Assembly (NCBI GenBank): GCA_020401865.1
Contig: JADCAS010000005.1
Span: 62,001 to 126,000 of the forward strand
Direction: 5' to 3'
DNA from: Phenylobacterium sp.
Lineage (GTDB): Bacteria > Pseudomonadota > Alphaproteobacteria > Caulobacterales > Caulobacteraceae
DNA length: 64,000 nt
Shown here: positions 17,794 to 25,483 of the stretch, piece by piece
Position numbering within the stretch: position 1 is the stretch's first letter
Layout: the number at the start of each line of letters is the position of its first letter
Made by a program: the position numbers and the translations under genes
The notes under the pieces: generated by a model
Databases searched by the model: none
What the model was told of the DNA's origin: nothing
The model's input: only the letters and a program-made list of their open reading frames with translations

Positions 17794-19311
17794 TCATCCC
17801 ATCTGAAGACGAATCTTGAGCGCCTGCGCCAGCGTCAGAGCCCGTTTGGCCGTCTGTTCGCCGAGGAGCATGTCTTCCCAGCCGGGTTCCGCCGCCAACC
17901 GCAGCCGGTCATTGTCCAGGCTCAGGGAGGCATGCCGCAGCACCTCCACGTTTCTTCCGGCGAGATCGCAACCGAGTCGGATCGCCGCGCCAAGGGCCCT
18001 GGCCCGGGCCCGGCGCTCCGTTGTCAGCAGCCGGGCGATCACCTCCGGCTCCGGAGTCGCGACGCCGGAGTCGTGACGCGAGTAGACCACGCAGGCCAGG
18101 AAGGCCCTTTCCGCGTGGTTCATGCCTGCGATCGGCGCCCGGAGGGCCTTCTCGAAGGCCAGGTCGGCTCGGTGGTCCGGGTGCAGCCGCGCGCCGAGGT
18201 CGGCCAGCCGGCAGGCGGCGGCCAGGAGGGTCGGCTCTCGGGGGCCGAAGCAAGGGGGTAGCTGTGAGAAGACCGGCTCGATGAAGGCCTCCACTGCTGG
18301 TCCCAGGCCCGAGGTCAGGCCACGCTGGGCGACCAGGGCTTCGCAACCGCTCACCAGGGGGTCCTGGGCCCGGATGTCCTCCCGCATGGACTCCAGCAGG
18401 AGCCCCTCGCGGAGGCCGAAGGCCGAGATGATGACGCGCTGGACCTCCAGGGCCTGGACCACTTCGGAGAGGACCACGGCCGCATAGGGGAGGGTGTCGA
18501 ACCGCTTCCGGGACAGACCCTGGATACCCTCGAGGGAGGTCCGGGACTGCCGGGCGACGAACCGGCAGAGATCGAGCAGGTCGGTTCTGCGGATCTCGTA
18601 CTGGTGGGCGATATGGAGGGGATAGCCGTCCAGCTCCATGTGCAGAAGGGCGAGGTTGCGCCAGGCGCCGCCGACGGCGTGGAACTCGCGGGTCGACAGG
18701 CGCGCGGCGTGGGGGCGGATCGCCCGCATCACCGAGCGTCTCACCCGGTCGGCGTCGAGCGGGCGAGGCGCGCCGAGGGACAGGGGGCCCAGGGGAAGGC
18801 TTACCCCCTGGCCAGGGTCGTCGAGGCGGACCAGCTCGAGGCTTGAGCCGCCCAGGTCGCCCGTGACACCGGCGGCGTCGGCCTGTCCCGCCAGGACGCC
18901 GAGGGCGCCGTATCTGGCTTCCTCCTCCCCGGACAGGACGCGAACGGAGATCCCGGTTTCCTCTTCGACGGCCCGCAGGAAGTTGCGGCTGTCTCTCGCC
19001 TGCCGGACAGCGGCCGTGGCGACGACGAAGGTCTCCCGGCTGGTCCATCCCTGAAGAAGGACACGGAAGCGCCGCAGGGCGTCCATGGCGATCTCGACCC
19101 CCTCGGGCGAGAGCCGGCCCGTGGTCTGGAGGTCGCGGCCCAGGCCCGCCAGAGCCTTCTCGTTGTAAACCGTCCAGATCGCCCGGCCTTCGAGGCGATA
19201 GACGACGAGTCGAATCGAGTTCGACCCGATATCGATCACCGCAGCGTGCCGGGTCTCCGCGACATCCGGCTCCGCTACAGGCGAGGCGCGGCTAGGTGCG
19301 AGTCGCCACAT
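17794..19311 (-). CDS. ppx: Exopolyphosphatase / pppGpp phosphohydrolase family (Ppx/GppA)
   Basis: Releases phosphate from polyphosphate or hydrolyses pppGpp. It has 505 residues and an ASKHA fold. Motifs are [20 protein letters not shown] (about 25-45), [13 protein letters not shown] and [13 protein letters not shown], followed by a C-terminal HD-like helical domain. The first 24 residues ([20 protein letters not shown]) look poorly conserved, so the true start may lie downstream. It overlaps the ppk 3' end by 20 bp. The ppk-ppx pairing supports a polyphosphate role. Confidence 0.9.
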   Translation of the reverse strand: MWRLAPSRASPVAEPDVAETRHAAVIDIGSNSIRLVVYRLEGRAIWTVYNEKALAGLGRDLQTTGRLSPEGVEIAMDALRRFRVLLQGWTSRETFVVATAAVRQARDSRNFLRAVEEETGISVRVLSGEEEARYGALGVLAGQADAAGVTGDLGGSSLELVRLDDPGQGVSLPLGPLSLGAPRPLDADRVRRSVMRAIRPHAARLSTREFHAVGGAWRNLALLHMELDGYPLHIAHQYEIRRTDLLDLCRFVARQSRTSLEGIQGLSRKRFDTLPYAAVVLSEVVQALEVQRVIISAFGLREGLLLESMREDIRAQDPLVSGCEALVAQRGLTSGLGPAVEAFIEPVFSQLPPCFGPREPTLLAAACRLADLGARLHPDHRADLAFEKALRAPIAGMNHAERAFLACVVYSRHDSGVATPEPEVIARLLTTERRARARALGAAIRLGCDLAGRNVEVLRHASLSLDNDRLRLAAEPGWEDMLLGEQTAKRALTLAQALKIRLQMG

Positions 19312-21490
19312 GGTCGATTGCGCTGGGCAGGTCCTTCACCTTATGTCCGCGACCTGAAAGGCTGGGATTGGTCATGAAGTACTCGTGCGCCGAAAAGGCT
19401 CCCGGGTGATCCCAGGCGGGATCCCGGCTATACCCGCCGGAGGCGTCCAACGTCCAGCTTTGCGCCTGATCCCGGATATTGGCCATCAGGATCTGCTGGA
19501 GCACCTGCTGGTGGACCGTCGGGTTCTCCACCGGGGTCATCGCTTCGACCCGCCGATCCAGGTTTCGGGGCATCCAGTCCGCCGAGGAGATGAAGACCCG
19601 AGCCTCGTCCGAGGGCATGGGTGAACCGTTGGCGAAGGCGACGATCCGCGAGTGCTCGAGGAACCGGCCGACGATCGACTTGACCCGGATGTTCTCGGAC
19701 AGGCCCGGGACGCCGGGGCGAAGGCAGCAGATGCCCCGAATGACCAGCTGGATGTCGACCCCCGACTGGCTGGCCCCGTAGAGGGCGTCGATGATCTCGG
19801 GATCGACCAGGGAGTTGAGCTTGGCCCAGATGGCGGCGGGCTGGCCGGCCCGCGCTCTGTCCGCCTCACTGCCGATCATGCGCAGGAGATCCGACTTCAT
19901 GGTCAGCGGTGAGAAGGACAGCTTCTCCATTCGCTGCGGTCGGGCGTAGCCGGTGATGTAGTTGAACAGCCGTGCAGAATCGCGGCCGAGGGCCGGGTCC
20001 GACGTGAAGAGGGACAGGTCGGCATAGATGCGCGCCGTCTGGGGGTGGTAGTTTCCGGTCCCGAAGTGACAGTAGGTGCGTAGCTGGTCGCCCTCTCGAC
20101 GCACCACCATCGAGAGCTTGGCGTGGGTCTTGTACTCCACGAAGCCGAAGACCACGTGGACGCCGGCGCGCTCAAGGTCCCGGGCCCATTTCAGGTTGGC
20201 CTCCTCGTCAAACCTGGCCTTGATCTCCACCAGGGCCGTGACGTTCTTGCCGTTCTCGGCCGCCTCGATCAGCGCCGCCACGATGGGGCTGTCCTGAGAG
20301 GTGCGGTAGAGGGTCTGCTTGATGGCCAGGACGTGCGGGTCCCGGGCCGCTTGGCGCAGGAACTGCACCACCACATCGAAGCTCTCGAACGGGTGATGGA
20401 CAAGGATGTCCTTCTCCCGGATGGCGGCAAAGCAGTCCCCCGCATGGTCGCGGATACGTTCCGGGAAACGCGGCTCGAAGGCGCGGAACTTCAGCTCCGG
20501 CCGGTTCGGCGGGATCAGCTGGGACAGCTCGTCCAGGCCCAGCAGTCCTTCGATGCGGATGATGTCCTCGCGCCGGGCGTGCAGGTTGGAGCAGATGAAA
20601 TCCTGCAGGTCCCGGGGCATGGCGGCCTCGATCTCCACCCGCACGACAGACCCCAGCCGCCGCTGCTTCAGGCGCTCCTCGAACTCGCGGACCAGGTCCT
20701 CCGCCTCTTCCTCGAACTCGACGTCGGAGTCCCGGATCAGGCGGAAAACGCCGCTCGCCTCGACCTTCGATCCCGGGAACAACCGGTCGACGAAGAGCGC
20801 CACGAGGCTTTCCAGGTTGACGAACCGCCGCTCGGCGCGCCGGCGCCCGCTCGACTGGGCCGGCAACTCCCAGAACCGGGCCACCTGGGCCGGGATGGGG
20901 ACCAGGGCGTAAAGCGTGCGCCGCTCCGACTTCAGGCGCAGCTTGAAGACGAGGGAGAAGGCGAGGTTGGGGATGAAGGGAAAGGGATGGGCCGGGTCAA
21001 TGGCCAGGGGGGTCAGGATCGGAAACAGCCGGGTCTGGAAGGCGTCTTCCAAGGCCGCCTGGTCCTCAGCCGAGAGATCGGCCTTTGACACGAGGGTCAG
21101 CCCATGGGCCGAGAGCTCGCCGGAGAGGTCGCGCCACTGGGTCTGCTGGTCCGCCATGAGGTCCTCGGCCTCGGCGTTGATCCGGTCCAGCTGTTCGGCG
21201 GGCGTCAGGCCGTCCTGGCTCAGAGAGCGGACGCCCTCCCGCACCTGGGCCTTCAGTCCGGCGACGCGCACCATGTAGAACTCGTCGAGATTGTTGGCCG
21301 AGATCGACAGGAAGCGCAGACGCTCCAGGAGCGGATGCCGGGGATTGCGGCTTTCGGCCAGGACCCGGCGGTTGAAGGCCAGCCAGGACAACTCCCGATT
21401 GAAGAACCGGTCCGGCGAGCGCATCAGGTCCATGCTCAGGGAGGCGGTGGACTTGGGCGGGACGGCCTGGGCTTTGGCGGCGGGGGTCAT
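19292..21490 (-). CDS. ppk: Polyphosphate kinase 1
   Basis: Membrane-associated enzyme that polymerises the ATP gamma-phosphate into polyphosphate. It has 732 residues from ATG at 21490; a TTG at 21541 would add 17. Order of features: N-domain [20 protein letters not shown] with [20 protein letters not shown], head domain, then catalytic domains with [50 protein letters not shown] (phospho-His region) and [20 protein letters not shown]. Length is normal. It sits between hdaA and ppx on the same strand. Confidence 0.95.
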   Translation of the reverse strand: MTPAAKAQAVPPKSTASLSMDLMRSPDRFFNRELSWLAFNRRVLAESRNPRHPLLERLRFLSISANNLDEFYMVRVAGLKAQVREGVRSLSQDGLTPAEQLDRINAEAEDLMADQQTQWRDLSGELSAHGLTLVSKADLSAEDQAALEDAFQTRLFPILTPLAIDPAHPFPFIPNLAFSLVFKLRLKSERRTLYALVPIPAQVARFWELPAQSSGRRRAERRFVNLESLVALFVDRLFPGSKVEASGVFRLIRDSDVEFEEEAEDLVREFEERLKQRRLGSVVRVEIEAAMPRDLQDFICSNLHARREDIIRIEGLLGLDELSQLIPPNRPELKFRAFEPRFPERIRDHAGDCFAAIREKDILVHHPFESFDVVVQFLRQAARDPHVLAIKQTLYRTSQDSPIVAALIEAAENGKNVTALVEIKARFDEEANLKWARDLERAGVHVVFGFVEYKTHAKLSMVVRREGDQLRTYCHFGTGNYHPQTARIYADLSLFTSDPALGRDSARLFNYITGYARPQRMEKLSFSPLTMKSDLLRMIGSEADRARAGQPAAIWAKLNSLVDPEIIDALYGASQSGVDIQLVIRGICCLRPGVPGLSENIRVKSIVGRFLEHSRIVAFANGSPMPSDEARVFISSADWMPRNLDRRVEAMTPVENPTVHQQVLQQILMANIRDQAQSWTLDASGGYSRDPAWDHPGAFSAHEYFMTNPSLSGRGHKVKDLPSAIDHVATRT

Positions 21491-21559
21491 CTGGCGGAGC
21501 TCGTTCCCGGGATCGGTAGCATCCGCGAACAGATGGGCCAAGTCTGTGACGGTCCCAAG

Positions 21560-22228
21560 TCAGGGGTCGAAAAGATCAAGATTTTCCGTCTCGTCCTCCA
21601 GGATCTCCCGGGCGAGGGCCCGGGTGACAGGCCGGTGGCCGCGTGCGGAGGCCTCGTGCAGCCGCTCCACGACATCCCGGGCCGCCGTGACCGATCGGTC
21701 GATGCGAAGGACAAGGTAGGGCGCAAGGTCCGGGGAGGGGCGGATTCCCCTGGCGCGGAGGAAGTCCTCAAGCACGCCCAGCAGGATCTCGTCGTCCGGC
21801 GCCTCGACATGGGCGACGGGCAGGGCGTTCAGCCGGGAGCGCAGGTCGGGCACCTGCGCGGGCCAGGCGCCGGGCCGGGACCGGGCGGTCATCAGGACCC
21901 CCCGGCCCAGGGGGGCGAGGTTCACGAGGTGGAACAGGCCCTCGGCGCAGAACCCCTGGTCGACATCCTCCAAAAGGACCGGCCCGGCCCGGACTGCGGC
22001 GGCGTCCGGCCGCAGAGGGTCCAGCCGCCGCGCCCCGGTACGCGCCGCCCAGTCCTCCGCCAGCCGGCTCTTGCCGCAGCCTTCCGGCCCGACGAGGACG
22101 AGGCAGTTCCCTTGCCAGTCCGGCCAGTCGGCAAGGCGGCTGCGGGCCTCGGCATTGGCGGCTCCGGCGATGAAGTCGCCCCGGGCAGAGAACAGCGGGT
22201 TCCAGAAATCGAGCAGGGCCTGCTTCAT
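21560..22228 (-). CDS. hdaA: HdaA, DnaA-related regulator of replication initiation
   Basis: Short DnaA homologue (222 residues) that, with the beta clamp, stimulates ATP hydrolysis on DnaA and limits re-initiation. The N-terminus carries QALLDF (residues 3-8), matching the clamp-binding hexapeptide pattern. It has an AAA+ core with Walker A VGPEGCGKSRL (about 45) and a Walker B-like VLLEDVDQGF. The Box VII-like arginine region may lie in the RIDRSVTAARDVVERL stretch. There is no DNA-binding domain IV, as expected for Hda. In Caulobacter hdaA usually follows perM; here ppk follows it instead. Confidence 0.9.
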   Translation of the reverse strand: MKQALLDFWNPLFSARGDFIAGAANAEARSRLADWPDWQGNCLVLVGPEGCGKSRLAEDWAARTGARRLDPLRPDAAAVRAGPVLLEDVDQGFCAEGLFHLVNLAPLGRGVLMTARSRPGAWPAQVPDLRSRLNALPVAHVEAPDDEILLGVLEDFLRARGIRPSPDLAPYLVLRIDRSVTAARDVVERLHEASARGHRPVTRALAREILEDETENLDLFDP

Positions 22229-22326
22229 GGCCTGGTGTTAGCCTGCTTTGCCGACCGGGGTCGACGCCTCCGGGCCTTGAGGAGCGGGGATGGGGCGCGA
22301 CCCCATGTGGACGTCCTGTGGAGGAA

Positions 22327-23088
22327 CTATTCGGGCGCGGCCTCAAGGTCCCGCGCGCCCAGCAGGCGCCAGCCGGAGGGGCCCAGGGCCTCCAGCGGCT
22401 GGAACCGGGCCTTGTAGTCCATCTTCTCGGACCCCTTCACCCAATAGCCCAGATAGACGAAGGGCATGCCGGTCATCCGGGCCTGGGCCAGATGGTCGAG
22501 GATCATGAACCGGCCCAGGCTGCGACGGGGCAGGTCAGGATCGTAGAACGAATAGACCAGGGAGAGGCCATCCCCGAGCAGGTCCACCAGGGTGCAGGCG
22601 ACGAGGTCTCCCGGCTCGCCGGCGGGTGAGGCCAGCCGGTACTCGATCATGTGGCTTCGGACGGGAGTGTCCTCGACCATGGCCACGAAGTCCGGCCAGC
22701 CCATGTCGGTCATGCCGCCGTCGGCGTGACGCGCCCTCAGATAGCGCCGCAGGAGCTCGAACTGCTCCAGGGTCGCCTCGGCCTCCACCAGGCTGCGCTT
22801 GAGGTCGGCGTTGCGGCTCAGGGTCCGGCGGTCCGAGCGCGACAGCACGTAGTCCTTCGCCGGGATCCGCACCGAGACGCACGCCGCGCAGGTCTCGCAG
22901 GCCGGGCGGTAGGCGATGTTCTGCGACCGACGGAAGCCGCTCTGGGTCAGGCTGTCGTTCACCATCTCCCCCTCGGCGAGGGGCAGGTGGGCAAAGACCT
23001 TCCGCTCCAGCCGGTCCGGCAGGTACGGGCAGGGCGCCGGCGCCGTCAGATAGAAGCGGATCTGTCGCGTGGGAAAGTGCTGGGTCAC
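22327..23088 (-). CDS. bpt: Aminoacyl-tRNA-protein transferase (Bpt/Ate family, N-end rule)
   Basis: Adds leucine or arginine from charged tRNA to the N-terminus of proteins, tagging them for ClpS/ClpAP. It has 253 residues from GTG at 23088. The N-terminal Cys region includes YRPACETCAACVSVRIPAKD, followed by RRTLSRNADLKRSL. The C-terminal GNAT-like fold includes YFYDPDLPRRSLGRFMILD-like SFYDPDLPRRSLGRFMILDH and FVYLGYWVKGSEKMDYKARF, strong family signatures. The gene is monocistronic or follows motB on the minus strand (55 bp gap). Confidence 0.93.
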   Translation of the reverse strand: MTQHFPTRQIRFYLTAPAPCPYLPDRLERKVFAHLPLAEGEMVNDSLTQSGFRRSQNIAYRPACETCAACVSVRIPAKDYVLSRSDRRTLSRNADLKRSLVEAEATLEQFELLRRYLRARHADGGMTDMGWPDFVAMVEDTPVRSHMIEYRLASPAGEPGDLVACTLVDLLGDGLSLVYSFYDPDLPRRSLGRFMILDHLAQARMTGMPFVYLGYWVKGSEKMDYKARFQPLEALGPSGWRLLGARDLEAAPE

Positions 23089-23143
23089 GGGCCTGACTAG
23101 ACCCCGAACCGCCCGCCGCGCGCAAGACCCTCCCCGCGCGGGG

Positions 23144-24025
23144 TCAGAAGGCCGGGTCCGGCGGCAGGACGGGCGCCTCGCGCAGCAGCACGATGGCGAT
23201 GCGCCGGTTGCCCGGCAGGCTGGGATCGTCCGGATAGAGGGGCTCGGAATTGGCCTTGCCCGAGACCTGGTAGACCCGGTCCTTGGCGATGCCCGCGGCC
23301 TGCAGCACCCGGCGCGAGGCGTCGGCGCGCGCAGACGAGAGCGCCCAGTCGCTGTCTACCTCGCCGCCGCGCCAGTCGGCGGAGGTGTGGCCGGAGATGG
23401 AGATGCGGTTCGGCAACTGGTTCAGGGTCTTGGTGATGGCCCGCAGCAGCACCCGCGCCCGCTCATTGGGAACCGCCGAGCCTTCGGCGAAGAGCGAGCG
23501 CCCCTCCTGGTCCACCAGCTGGATCCGCAGGCCCTCGGGCGTCTTGTCGACGATGATGTTCTTTGACAGCTCGGCCAGCTCGGGCATGGATTGCAGCGCC
23601 TGCTTCAAGGACTGGGCGGCGGATTCGAACTCGGCCTCCTCGCGGTTCCGCCGGGCCGTGTCCAGGGTGTCGGAGACCGAGGCCGCCGCGCTCGGGCCAT
23701 CCTGGGGATTGCGGATGTCCGGCGCCATCAGCTGCATGATGTTGGTGGATCCGGCGGACATGGCGCCGTTGCTGTCCAGGGCCGTCCCGCCCAGAATGCC
23801 GCCGGCGCCGGAGGCGGAGTCCGACACCGCCGCCGGGGCGAAGTACTGGGCGATGCCGCGCTTCTGTTCCGGCGTGGTGGTGTTGATCAGCCACATCAGG
23901 AGGAAGAAGGCCATCATGGCGGTCACGAAGTCCGCATAGGCCACCTTCCAGGCGCCGCCATGGTGGCCGCCGCCCGAAACCTTCTTGACCTTCTTGATCA
24001 GTATGGGCCGATCTTTGGCTGCCAT
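23144..24025 (-). CDS. motB: Flagellar motor stator protein MotB
   Basis: Stator subunit that anchors MotA to peptidoglycan and carries the proton-conducting Asp. It has 293 residues. A cytoplasmic basic N-terminus (ILIKKVKKVSGGGHHGGAWK) precedes one membrane helix, AYADFVTAMMAFFLLMWLIN, with Asp32 as the expected proton-binding residue. A linker follows, then an OmpA-like peptidoglycan-binding domain (ISGHTSADWRGG, WALSSARADASRRVL, about 200-280). motA is not adjacent, as in Caulobacter. A CtrA-like box lies 47-61 bp upstream. Confidence 0.94.
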   Translation of the reverse strand: MAAKDRPILIKKVKKVSGGGHHGGAWKVAYADFVTAMMAFFLLMWLINTTTPEQKRGIAQYFAPAAVSDSASGAGGILGGTALDSNGAMSAGSTNIMQLMAPDIRNPQDGPSAAASVSDTLDTARRNREEAEFESAAQSLKQALQSMPELAELSKNIIVDKTPEGLRIQLVDQEGRSLFAEGSAVPNERARVLLRAITKTLNQLPNRISISGHTSADWRGGEVDSDWALSSARADASRRVLQAAGIAKDRVYQVSGKANSEPLYPDDPSLPGNRRIAIVLLREAPVLPPDPAF

Positions 24026-24071
24026 GACGGTGTCCGGGTGAAAGAGGACCCACGCCCTGCCACGGCGAGGG

Positions 24072-24086
24072 TTAAGATGCAGTTTA
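24072..24086. promoter_or_regulatory. CtrA-like box between motB and its divergent neighbour
   Basis: TTAA-N7-TTTA, seven of eight bases of the Caulobacterales CtrA consensus TTAA-N7-TTAA. It lies 47 bp upstream of the motB start, a reasonable position for a flagellar promoter under CtrA. A single match in a 75-bp gap is suggestive only. Confidence 0.35.
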
Positions 24087-24100
24087 GGATGGAGGGGCGC

Positions 24101-24961
24101 ATGCGGCTAGCATTCATTGGCCTGGGGGTCATGGGCGCGCCCATGGCGGGCCACCTGGCGGCGGCGGGCCATACGGTCAGCGTCTACAACCGCAGCCCGG
24201 AAAAGGCCCGCGCCTGGGCCGCCGCCCACCCCGGAACCGCCGCCGCGACCCCCGCCGAGGCCGCGCAGGGCGCCGAGCTGGTCGCCCTGTGCGTCGGCGC
24301 CGATCCCGACGTGCGCGGCCTGGTCCCGCAGATCCTGCCCGTCCTGGCCCCCGGCGCCATCCTCGTCGACCACACCACCACCTCCGCCGAGCTGGCCCGC
24401 GACATGGCCGCCCTGGCCGCCGCCTCCGGCCATAGCTTCCTCGACGCCCCGGTCTCCGGCGGGCAGGCGGGGGCGGAGGCCGGCCGGCTCACCGTCATGT
24501 GCGGCGGCGACCCCGCCGCCTTCGCCCGGGCCGAGCCGGTCCTGGCCGCCTACGGCCGCGCCATCCGCCTCATGGGCGGCCCGGGCGCCGGCCAGCTGAC
24601 CAAGATGGTCAACCAGATCGCCATCGCCGGCGTCGTCCAGGGCCTGGCCGAGGCCCTGCACTTCACCCTTCGCGCGGGGCTCGACCCGACAGACGTCCTG
24701 GCCGCCATCTCCCAGGGCGCGGCCCAGTCCTGGCAGATGGACAACCGCTGGCCCACCATGGCGGAAGGGAAGTTCGACTTCGGCTTCGCCGTCGACTGGA
24801 TGCGCAAGGACCTCGGCCTGGTGCTGGACGAGGCCGCCCGCAACGGCGCCCGGCTGGACCTGACCCGCCAGGTCGACGCCTGGTACGCCGAGGTGCAGGC
24901 CCTCGGCGGCGGCCGCTGGGACACCTCCAGCCTCCTCACCCGCCTGGAGCCGCCCCGGTGA
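24101..24961 (+). CDS. 3-hydroxyisobutyrate dehydrogenase-family (beta-hydroxyacid) dehydrogenase
   Basis: NAD(P)-dependent beta-hydroxyacid dehydrogenase, 286 residues from ATG at 24101 with a strong GGAGGGG site. The N-terminal Rossmann signature is LAFIGLGVMGAPMAGHLAAA. The substrate loop is DAPVSGGQAGAEAGRLTVMC. The catalytic Lys lies in GAGQLTKMVNQIAIAGVVQG, and the C-terminal all-helical domain includes WMRKDLGLVLDEA. The window holds a second family member, mmsB at 36482, inside the valine operon. This one is therefore more likely a tartronate-semialdehyde reductase or a similar enzyme. The next gene overlaps it (GTGA). Confidence 0.88.
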   Translation: MRLAFIGLGVMGAPMAGHLAAAGHTVSVYNRSPEKARAWAAAHPGTAAATPAEAAQGAELVALCVGADPDVRGLVPQILPVLAPGAILVDHTTTSAELARDMAALAAASGHSFLDAPVSGGQAGAEAGRLTVMCGGDPAAFARAEPVLAAYGRAIRLMGGPGAGQLTKMVNQIAIAGVVQGLAEALHFTLRAGLDPTDVLAAISQGAAQSWQMDNRWPTMAEGKFDFGFAVDWMRKDLGLVLDEAARNGARLDLTRQVDAWYAEVQALGGGRWDTSSLLTRLEPPR

Positions 24962-25473
24962 GGGTGATCCTCCACACGCCCCGGCTGACCCTCGACGAGC
25001 TGGAGACCGACCGCGACGCCGGCTTCATCCTGGCCCTCCTGAACGAGCCCGGCTTCCTGGAGAACATCGGCGACCGGGGCGTGCGCGACCTGGAGGGCGC
25101 CCGCCGCTATATCGAGGAGGGCCCCCGGGCCTCCTACGCCGGCTATGGCTATGGCCTTTGGCGCGCGACCGAGCGCGACGGCGGCCGCCCCGTGGGCCTG
25201 TGCGGCCTGCTGAAGCGCGACGGCCTGAAGGACCCCGACCTCGGCTACGCCTTCCTGGCCAGCGTGTGGGGCCGGGGCTACGCCTCCGAAGCCGCCCGCG
25301 CCTGCCTCGACCACGCCCGCCGCACCCTGCGCCTGGGCCGCATCGTCGCCATCACCACCCCGGGGAACAGCGCGTCACAGGCGGTGCTGAAGAAGATCGG
25401 TCTGAAGGCGGCGGGGGTGGTGCGGCTACCGGGGAAGGACGAGGAGAGTGCGTATTTTGTGTCGGAGGGGTAG
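24958..25473 (+). CDS. GNAT-family N-acetyltransferase (RimJ/RimL-like)
   Basis: It has 171 residues from a GTG that overlaps the previous stop (GTGA). It opens VILHTPRLTLDELETDRDAG, typical of RimJ/RimL-type acetyltransferases. The acetyl-CoA-binding region is DLGYAFLASVWGRGYASEAA (about 95-115), and the conserved NSASQAVLKKIGLK follows. The acceptor is unknown. The last 35 or so codons look less C-ending than the rest. The stop is only 10 bp from the end of the convergent res gene, so this is the left border of the accessory region. Confidence 0.88.
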   Translation: MRVILHTPRLTLDELETDRDAGFILALLNEPGFLENIGDRGVRDLEGARRYIEEGPRASYAGYGYGLWRATERDGGRPVGLCGLLKRDGLKDPDLGYAFLASVWGRGYASEAARACLDHARRTLRLGRIVAITTPGNSASQAVLKKIGLKAAGVVRLPGKDEESAYFVSEG

Positions 25474-25483
25474 GGGGCTAGGC

